This document shows positions 29,252 to 35,375 of a DNA stretch of 35,375 nucleotides, piece after piece. The notes under the pieces were generated by a model. That model had not been told where the DNA came from, did no database searches, and saw only the letters and a list, made by a program, of their open reading frames with translations. This DNA comes from Candidatus Hydrogenedentota bacterium. Its GTDB lineage: Bacteria > Hydrogenedentota > Hydrogenedentia > Hydrogenedentales > CAITNO01. Numbering within the stretch: position 1 is the stretch's first letter; the number at the start of each line of letters is the position of its first letter. Location of the stretch: NCBI GenBank assembly GCA_903822375.1, contig CAIJOU010000393.1, positions 1 through 35,375 on the forward strand, written 5' to 3'. The position numbers were made by a program, and so were the translations under genes.

Positions 29252-32200
29252 TCAGTGGTTTCGTGCCGGTTGAGTCGCCGGGATTTGAGACTCTTTGACG
29301 GGTCCAGTTTCCGCAGACTGCCTGAATGAAATCAAATCGCGCCGCGGATTCGCCCATGCCTTCGAAACGGCGGCGTTTACGAGGTTGAGTGCAAGTGTAT
29401 AGTCCGGGTCTTCCGCATTGGCGTAGATGGCTTGCGTGCATACCTTCCGTCCCTGCGGCGATTGGCCGCGCGGCGCCGCCAAGAAAAGACTCTGTTCGGG
29501 ATGCTTCAAGTCTATCCAGTCGAGTCTCGTGACCTCGTCCGGTTCATGGCAGGCCGCGCAACGCCGTTCATGTATCTGGCGGAGTGCCCCGAGCAGTTGC
29601 TTGTCGGCGGCCAAGTCGTAGGCGGCCTCCGCGGGGCGCTTGTTCACAAAGCGGTCGTGATAGGGCGCGTTGGCGTCAATCCACATGGTCAGGCGCAGCC
29701 GCTCGTCCTCGGTGAGTTTCACCTTGCCGGGATGCTTCTCGTCGTCCAGAACGGCGACAAGCCTGCTCTTGCGGGAACCGTAGGCCCCGGACGGCGTGAT
29801 GCTGGCATCCTGCGCGCGCGCCGCGGACATGGAAATCAGGTTCTTCGTCAGGATGGTCTCATACGCACGGTTGTGCCCGTAGCCGGCCACCTGTTCGTCG
29901 AAAGAGATCAACCCCCCGGAGAAATCCAGCCCGCCGGCGGGCTTGAGGCCCCCGTGACACTTCACGCAGTTTCTGTCGAGGACCGGTTGCACATCTCTCA
30001 AGAAACTAATCGGCTGGTCCCCCCAGGGAGCCGGAAGCATGGAATCCGAACCGTTCCTCAGCGCCGCCGTGGTCTTTTCTCCGGGCTGCACGGGCGCACC
30101 GGCCCGGGATTCGTGGCAACCCGCACAGCCGCGAACCTCTCCCGGTTGGAAACTGACAAAGGACCGCATCCGCCGCAGTTCCATGCGGTTTTCGTCAAGT
30201 AGTTGGAAATACACCGCCGTATCGGCGGGAACATGGAAACGCACGCTCCCGTCCGGCTGCACCGGCACGTCGCCGAGAATGCGAATCGGTGTCCAGTTGG
30301 TCAGGTTCTTCCGCTCCGCACCCGGTCCGGCGTAGCGGTGATCCTCGCCGTAGCGTTGCCCGCCGGTCTCATTGTCGTAGGGCCAGCCTATCGGCTCGGC
30401 AATTCTCAGATAGCGAATCTTGTCCGCCGGAATGTCCGGGCTGCCGTGGGCGATGTCGTTCACGATGCACAGCGCCCCGTTTGCCGCCATGTTCGTTCCG
30501 TCCGGAAGCACGGACGGAAGCGGCCTTGGGCGCAGGGGAATGGGTGAGAAACAGGAAATGGCCGGGTCGCGGCAGATCAGCTCCTTGTTCCCATAAACGT
30601 CCACAAAGTACAGCCCATAACCGGCAGGTTCGGTGCTCTTGCTGCCGTGGGTGTACGACACCAGGAAGCTCTTTTCGGAAAGGGGCCAGGGCGTGCCGTA
30701 GAAGCCGTCGTAGTCGGACACGCCGCCCTCGGGCACGGGCACGCCGTCCATGCCCCCCTCCGGGGGATTGATGTTCGGCGTCACAATGCCGATGCCGCGC
30801 GGTTCGTTAATGCCCATGCGGTGGTCAAACACCACCAACGGCCCAACGGGAAGGGTGTGATGGCCCGCCGCAATCGCCACCAGTTTGCCGCTGCCCGGTA
30901 TGGACCGGGTCTCCTCCAGCGCCCAGGGATTGACAAAATGCTGCTTGAAGATCGCGTCGGCGCCCGTTCCGTCCGGCCGGATCACCCAGGGTGACTGAAT
31001 AAAGGCCCAACTCCGCTCGTGATATTCCCAGCGGGTGTAGGCGATCACGCCGTTGTCCAAACAGTGCGGCAGATAGTCGCCGTCCTTGTTCGCGCTGAGC
31101 CGGCGGATACCGCCGCCGTCCGGTCCCATCACGTAAAGGTTGCAGCTCGTCTCGTCCTTGTCGTACTCGTTGCATTGGAGCGAAGTGCCGCAGCGCTCCG
31201 AGACAAAGACGATGTCGCCACCGGGCGTATAGGTCGGGTCCAGGTCGCTCCATTCACCGGAGGTCAACTGGCGGACACTGCCGTCTTCCAATCGCAGTTC
31301 GAAGATGTGAATGGGCTCCACTTCCCGGCGGAGCCGATAGCTCTGTGCGCGGTCCAGCCAACCCTCCGGCGGATTCTCGCTCTTCGCGCGCGCATAGCCA
31401 AACACGATGCGGCTGCCGTCATACCACAGGTCCACCCCGTGCACATGGCCCGGTCCCAGGGCGTTGTTGAGCAGTGCGCGAACCGTGACGGCGGGCGTGT
31501 CCGAAGGCTTGTCCCGAAGGTCGGCAAGGAAGACGAAGAGCCCATGGCTCTCAGGACCGGACGAGAGCACACAGAGGTCTCCCCCGGGTTTGGAGACCCA
31601 GGGCATGTGGTTCAGGCAGACATCGGGATAGGTTTCCTGGGTGAACCGCTTGACGAACAACAACTGCTCGAAATCCAGCAACGGGTTGCGCAGCACCAAC
31701 CCCCGAAGTATCCAGCGAACGTCGAGATAGATCCCACGGAGAGTTTCCGCGGAAACATCTGCGGGCAAAGCGGCTAACCGCGCTGCCATGGCGTCCAGTT
31801 CAGTCACAGAGGAGGAGACATCAATTCCCTGCTCTTGAAGGCGGGATGCCTCCCTACGCGCGCGGTCAAGGTATACGGCAACCGGATACTCCACCGGAAC
31901 GGTTGCTTTTGCCGTGGACCAGGGACTCAGGCTGCACTGGTCTGCGGGCCGGCCCAGCGCGAGATTTTTCGTGTCGTCTCCGAGCGCGTAGACCTCGACT
32001 TCGTCGAGATGCAGAAAGATGGGCGCGGAGCTGGGAATGACCAGCCGGAGGTGCCGGGTCTTCAATCCCTGGTCGCCGAAGGAGACTTCGAGGGGCGGGG
32101 CGCCGCTGATTCCGCCGAAATGATGCCCCTTATTATCATGGCATAGCGTCCAGTCTTTGCCGTCGCTGGACGCGAATACCTGCAACGTGTCCGCATTGTG

Positions 32201-32566
32201 CAGACCGGGCGCATAGTCAAGCCGGTTGTAGACGACAACCCGCCCGATAGTCTTCTCCTCGCCCAAGTCCACCTGCCACCAGGGGTTGGCCTCCTGGCCC
32301 GTGTGAAATCCGTAGGCACCGTTCTTGACGCCGTCGCAGGCACCCGCCGCATCCGACTGGGTTGTCACGGGACGCTGGAGACTGAGAATCCAGTCGTCTT
32401 CCACCAGCTTTCGCAGCTCGCCCGCAATGGAACTGCGGTCTTGCGGATGGCTAAGGCAGGGGTCGGGCAATGGGGGCACCCGGTCGGCGGCAAACGCCAT
32501 TGTGGACAGGTTCAGCAAGACCAGCCAAAGGACTGCGATTCTCGGCAAAACACTTCTATGCGACAT
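29252..32566 (-). CDS. large secreted F5/8 type C + beta-propeller-like protein with three CXXCH haem sites (HzsA-related type)
   Basis: Signal peptide MSHRSVLPRIAVLWLVLLNLSTMAFA (ORF extends to 32677); discoidin-like NPWWQVDLGEEKTIGRVVVYNR; TolB/PD40-like SDLDPTYTPGGDIVFVSER; CAGCH, CVKCH, CAACH. Confidence 0.8.
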   Translation of the reverse strand: MSHRSVLPRIAVLWLVLLNLSTMAFAADRVPPLPDPCLSHPQDRSSIAGELRKLVEDDWILSLQRPVTTQSDAAGACDGVKNGAYGFHTGQEANPWWQVDLGEEKTIGRVVVYNRLDYAPGLHNADTLQVFASSDGKDWTLCHDNKGHHFGGISGAPPLEVSFGDQGLKTRHLRLVIPSSAPIFLHLDEVEVYALGDDTKNLALGRPADQCSLSPWSTAKATVPVEYPVAVYLDRARREASRLQEQGIDVSSSVTELDAMAARLAALPADVSAETLRGIYLDVRWILRGLVLRNPLLDFEQLLFVKRFTQETYPDVCLNHMPWVSKPGGDLCVLSSGPESHGLFVFLADLRDKPSDTPAVTVRALLNNALGPGHVHGVDLWYDGSRIVFGYARAKSENPPEGWLDRAQSYRLRREVEPIHIFELRLEDGSVRQLTSGEWSDLDPTYTPGGDIVFVSERCGTSLQCNEYDKDETSCNLYVMGPDGGGIRRLSANKDGDYLPHCLDNGVIAYTRWEYHERSWAFIQSPWVIRPDGTGADAIFKQHFVNPWALEETRSIPGSGKLVAIAAGHHTLPVGPLVVFDHRMGINEPRGIGIVTPNINPPEGGMDGVPVPEGGVSDYDGFYGTPWPLSEKSFLVSYTHGSKSTEPAGYGLYFVDVYGNKELICRDPAISCFSPIPLRPRPLPSVLPDGTNMAANGALCIVNDIAHGSPDIPADKIRYLRIAEPIGWPYDNETGGQRYGEDHRYAGPGAERKNLTNWTPIRILGDVPVQPDGSVRFHVPADTAVYFQLLDENRMELRRMRSFVSFQPGEVRGCAGCHESRAGAPVQPGEKTTAALRNGSDSMLPAPWGDQPISFLRDVQPVLDRNCVKCHGGLKPAGGLDFSGGLISFDEQVAGYGHNRAYETILTKNLISMSAARAQDASITPSGAYGSRKSRLVAVLDDEKHPGKVKLTEDERLRLTMWIDANAPYHDRFVNKRPAEAAYDLAADKQLLGALRQIHERRCAACHEPDEVTRLDWIDLKHPEQSLFLAAPRGQSPQGRKVCTQAIYANAEDPDYTLALNLVNAAVSKAWANPRRDLISFRQSAETGPVKESQIPATQPARNH

Positions 32567-32699
32567 GATTCCGGTCCTGCTAAGTTCGGAGCGGTCAAGA
32601 GTCAGATTCATCTCCTCCTGCCTGCAACAAGGTTGCCCCGGCTCGCTGCTCCCAATGGGGTCCGACAGGGACATCATTATGTGGGTGGTCAGTCACTAC

Positions 32700-32731
32700 A
32701 TTCAATTTCCCGCAAATGCGGGAGCTTGAAT
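32700..32731. repeat. nested inverted repeat in the divergent intergenic region
   Basis: ATTCAA-ttt-CCCGCA-aa-TGCGGG-agc-TTGAAT. Confidence 0.7.
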
Positions 32732-32746
32732 TTCAAAATGTTTTGT

Positions 32747-32759
32747 ATGACACTGTCAT
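32747..32759. promoter_or_regulatory. candidate operator palindrome
   Basis: ATGACA-C-TGTCAT, perfect 13-bp dyad between divergently transcribed genes. Confidence 0.35.
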
Positions 32760-32791
32760 TGTTGGAGATTGCTTCTGCCCGCCGTAACGCA

Positions 32792-32849
32792 GGCGTCCCG
32801 CCTGCCTTGTGTCTTGTTTCCTCCATCAGGACAGGGCAGGCGAGACGCC
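32792..32849. repeat. long imperfect inverted repeat
   Basis: GGCGTCCCGCCTGCCTTGT (32792-32810) / ACAGGGCAGGCGAGACGCC (32831-32849): 19-nt arms with 2 mismatches. Confidence 0.75.
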
Positions 32850-32895
32850 CGCGGCACGCAATCGGCAAAAGAACTACAAAAAGGAATTTGCGGAA

Positions 32896-33723
32896 ATGAG
32901 GACACTGTTTAGACTTTCCCTGCTTTCCCTGCTGGTGCTCCTGCCGGCCCTAGCGGGCGCGGACACGGCTGCGATCATTCCCCTTGAGCGCGCCCATTCG
33001 CACAATGACTACACCCGCACGCGGCCGCTGCTCGACGCGCTGGACGTGGGCTTCTGCAGCATTGAGGCGGACATTTATCTGGTGGACGGTGAACTGCTCG
33101 TCGCGCACGACCTGAAGGCCGTACGCCCGGAGCGCACGCTGCGCGCCATGTACCTCGATCCCCTGCATGAGCGCGTGAAGAAAAACGGCGGGCGCGTTTA
33201 CCCCGGCGGACCGGTTGTGACACTGCTGATCGACATCAAAGACGACGGCCCAACAACCTACGTCCGCCTGCGCGAGGTGCTCAAGGAGTATGCGGACATG
33301 CTCACGTCCTTCACTCCCGAAAGCGCCAAGCCCGGCGCGGTGACCGTCATCATCACGGGCAACTGCCCCCGTGACGTCATGGCCGCCGAAGCCACGCGCC
33401 TGGCTGCCGTGGACGGACGCCGGGCCGACCTGGACAGCGATGTGTCCGCCAATCTGATCCCGTGGGTCAGCATGGACTGGAACACCGTGTTCAAATGGAA
33501 GGCAAAGGGGGACATGCCCGCGGACGAGGCGGCGCTTCTGCATGACATGGTCGCAAAGGCCCATAACAAGGGGCGGCGTATCCGCTTCTGGGCATTGCCC
33601 ACGCCCGCCGTGTCCTGGCCGCTGCTTTATGACAACGGCGTCGATCTGCTCAACGCCGACAACCTCCCCGCACTGCAGAAACTCCTGCTCGAACGCATGG
33701 ACAAGAAGAGCGCCTCGAAATAG
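32896..33723 (+). CDS. exported phosphatidylinositol-specific phospholipase C / glycerophosphodiester phosphodiesterase-like protein
   Basis: Signal peptide MRTLFRLSLLSLLVLLPALAGA; RAHSHNDYTRTRPLLDALDVGFCSIEADIYLVDGELLVAHD catalytic region. The ORF open from 32809 covers an intergenic repeat; ATG 32896 is preferred. Confidence 0.85.
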   Translation: MRTLFRLSLLSLLVLLPALAGADTAAIIPLERAHSHNDYTRTRPLLDALDVGFCSIEADIYLVDGELLVAHDLKAVRPERTLRAMYLDPLHERVKKNGGRVYPGGPVVTLLIDIKDDGPTTYVRLREVLKEYADMLTSFTPESAKPGAVTVIITGNCPRDVMAAEATRLAAVDGRRADLDSDVSANLIPWVSMDWNTVFKWKAKGDMPADEAALLHDMVAKAHNKGRRIRFWALPTPAVSWPLLYDNGVDLLNADNLPALQKLLLERMDKKSASK

Positions 33724-33760
33724 ACGAGAACGCCTTGGATGAACCGGGCACGCCCCCCTG

Positions 33761-33859
33761 TGGTGCGGCGGCAATCCGCCTGCGGCGGAAGCTTTGGCTC
33801 ACATTGCGCATCGAACCAGCCAAAGCGGTGTCGCTTTGCGCTCTGCCACCGCACTCCAA
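33761..33859. repeat. palindromic intergenic repeat sharing an 11-mer with the iolC-iolD spacer element
   Basis: GCTTTGGCT (33791-33799)/AGCCAAAGC (33818-33826); GGCGG/CCGCC and AAAGCG/CGCTTT hairpins; CCGCACTCCAA (33849-33859) is the reverse complement of TTGGAGTGCGG at 25301-25311. Confidence 0.65.
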
Positions 33860-33877
33860 AACGCGCGTTGCCCCGTG

Positions 33878-34735
33878 TCAGAACGTCACGTCGGCCAGAC
33901 TGCCCGTGAATGGGCCAGGCTTTTCCATTTTCAGCGAAGTGACCGCCGCCGCAAAGCTGCAGGCTTCCGCCGGGGTGTGGTTCTGGCGCCAATAACAGTA
34001 CGAGGCGAAGCAGGTGTCCCCGCGCCCCGTCCTGCCGGACAGGTTTCGCGGTGTGAAGGGGGCTGCATAGATTTCGCCGTCCACGCACACCAGCACTTCA
34101 CTGCTGTGCGTGAGCATGACCTCTTTCGCGCCCCACGAGGCGAGGATCTTCGCGGCGCGCCGACGGTCGGTCTCTCCTGTGAGGGTCTCGGCTTCCGCAT
34201 GGTCGGTTTTGAGGTAATGGACCGCCGCGATCACTTCTTTCTTGTTGTCCCAGTCGCGAAAGACCATGGGGCCGTTGTCATTCACGCGCATGAACCCCTG
34301 GGCGTCAATGGCGACTTTTCCGCGTTCGCACATCTCCAGTACGAACGGTTCGGGAAACTCGCCTTTCATCAACCCGCCAAGGTAATAGACGTCCGCACTG
34401 ACATCCCGCGGCACGTCGTCCAGCGTAAAGGGGTCCACCATGCCGAGTGCTTCACAGGTGCGCCGGTCACGGTCCGCCGTGTGATAGGTGTTCCGGATGG
34501 ACGTCGTGTGCTCGGATTCACGGAACTTGTGCGGCACGCCGTATCGCTCGAAAACGTCCAGCGCCGAGCAGTCATCGGGGTTGAGCTTGGTCACCGCCAG
34601 AATATTGGCGCCGAGATGCCTGACCGCCACCGAGGAATACACCACCGCACCGCCGATGGAATACTCTGTGTCTTCCGGCGTGATAATGATGTCTTTGGAT
34701 ACGGCGCCGAGAATCAGCAAATCATAATGGGGCAT
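33878..34735 (-). CDS. PfkB family carbohydrate kinase
   Basis: SIGGAVVYSSVAVRHLGANILAVTKL; C-terminal signature SGRTGRGDTCFASYCYW; start ATG 34735 just after the stop of the upstream transporter gene (ORF extends to 34774). Confidence 0.88.
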   Translation of the reverse strand: MPHYDLLILGAVSKDIIITPEDTEYSIGGAVVYSSVAVRHLGANILAVTKLNPDDCSALDVFERYGVPHKFRESEHTTSIRNTYHTADRDRRTCEALGMVDPFTLDDVPRDVSADVYYLGGLMKGEFPEPFVLEMCERGKVAIDAQGFMRVNDNGPMVFRDWDNKKEVIAAVHYLKTDHAEAETLTGETDRRRAAKILASWGAKEVMLTHSSEVLVCVDGEIYAAPFTPRNLSGRTGRGDTCFASYCYWRQNHTPAEACSFAAAVTSLKMEKPGPFTGSLADVTF

Positions 34736-34740
34736 GGGTT

Positions 34741-35352
34741 TCAGTCCTTCGCCTTTACATTCCACAGGAGGCATGCGAGCGCCACCGAAACGACAGCCGC
34801 GCCCAGCCAGAACAGGAAGACACTGTTGAAGTCATGGGTGAGCCTGCCGTCCACCGTCGACGCGCCCGCCTCAATCAGTTTGCCGCTGACCTTGTCCTGC
34901 AAAGCGGCGCCGAGATAGCTGAACATGCCAACCACTCCCATGGCCGCGCCGCTGGCCCGCTTCGAGCAAATGTCAATCGCAATGAGCCCGCCCACAAACA
35001 CAAGCAGGCCGCCAAGTCCCAGGCCGAACAGGGCGATACCGGCCAGATGCGACGGGTGAAACTTTGCGGTCACCTTCAGTTGCTTGGGCAACTCCTCCAC
35101 GGCGCATCCCGTCCAGAAGAGATACCAGCGGTCATTCTTGATCAGCCACACCGCGTTCTCGTCAATTTTCGCCTTCTCGTCCTTTTTCGCCTCGTGGAAC
35201 TCCGCTGTTGCCCGGGCGGGAAGCTGAATCTGTTTCTGGCGGAAGATTTCACGCAATGAGTCATCCACCGGACCCGCCTTCAACGCCGCCTTCCGCGATC
35301 CCCGCTTCCGCGAACTCGGCAAGTCCGAGCTGGAAACCCTGAAGCTCTCCAT
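34741..35352 (-). CDS. MFS transporter, OPA/GlpT-UhpC-like C-terminal part (probably truncated by the window edge)
   Basis: IAIDICSKRASGAAMGVVGMFSYLGAALQDKVSGKLIEAG typical of organophosphate antiporters; only the C-terminal transmembrane region is visible. Confidence 0.75.
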   Translation of the reverse strand: MESFRVSSSDLPSSRKRGSRKAALKAGPVDDSLREIFRQKQIQLPARATAEFHEAKKDEKAKIDENAVWLIKNDRWYLFWTGCAVEELPKQLKVTAKFHPSHLAGIALFGLGLGGLLVFVGGLIAIDICSKRASGAAMGVVGMFSYLGAALQDKVSGKLIEAGASTVDGRLTHDFNSVFLFWLGAAVVSVALACLLWNVKAKD

Positions 35353-35375
35353 CTCGGTTCTGACCCCCCTGGTCC

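Noticed and set aside
29252-32566. True hydrazine synthase subunit / anammox locus
   Set aside because: Only a resemblance to HzsA-related proteins; no other anammox genes in the window and an additional F5/8C domain.
32809-32895. N-terminal extension of the PI-PLC-like ORF
   Set aside because: Would encode repeat-derived residues ahead of a clear signal peptide starting at ATG 32896.
33794-34918. 374-aa plus-strand ORF
   Set aside because: Antisense to the PfkB kinase and transporter and begins inside a palindromic repeat.

Overview
GC-rich bacterial chromosomal window. The gene families (DUF1559-type prepilin, Tat-exported Gfo/Idh oxidoreductase, DUF4838, HzsA-like haem protein) suggest a PVC-like or Hydrogenedentota-like lineage, but taxonomy is inference only. 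Main contents: (1) a Tat-Gfo/Idh oxidoreductase convergent with a DUF4838 lipoprotein, then a DUF72 protein; (2) a plus-strand signalling operon of REC-class III nucleotide cyclase, a 1602-aa hybrid histidine kinase, and REC-HD-GYP; (3) a minus-strand histidine kinase / NtrC-type sigma-54 activator pair followed by a DUF1559 prepilin-like gene with a near-consensus -24/-12 promoter and a duplicated upstream dyad; (4) a patatin-like lipoprotein; (5) a complete minus-strand myo-inositol catabolic cluster (class II aldolase, iolB, iolC, iolD, iolA, iolE, iolG) with a MntA/HepT-type toxin-antitoxin pair between iolB and iolC and different non-coding repeats in several spacers; (6) an F5/8C + triheme HzsA-like protein, a PI-PLC/GDPD-like exported protein, a PfkB kinase and the C-terminus of an MFS/OPA-type transporter. 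The strongest non-genic signals are a roughly 311-bp MITE-like element (12-bp perfect TIRs, 9-12-bp flanking direct repeats), the sigma-54 promoter with candidate enhancer sites, two heptameric tandem tracts and several palindromic repeat clusters. No tRNA, rRNA, CRISPR array or transposase gene was recognised. All calls were made by eye; no searches were run.
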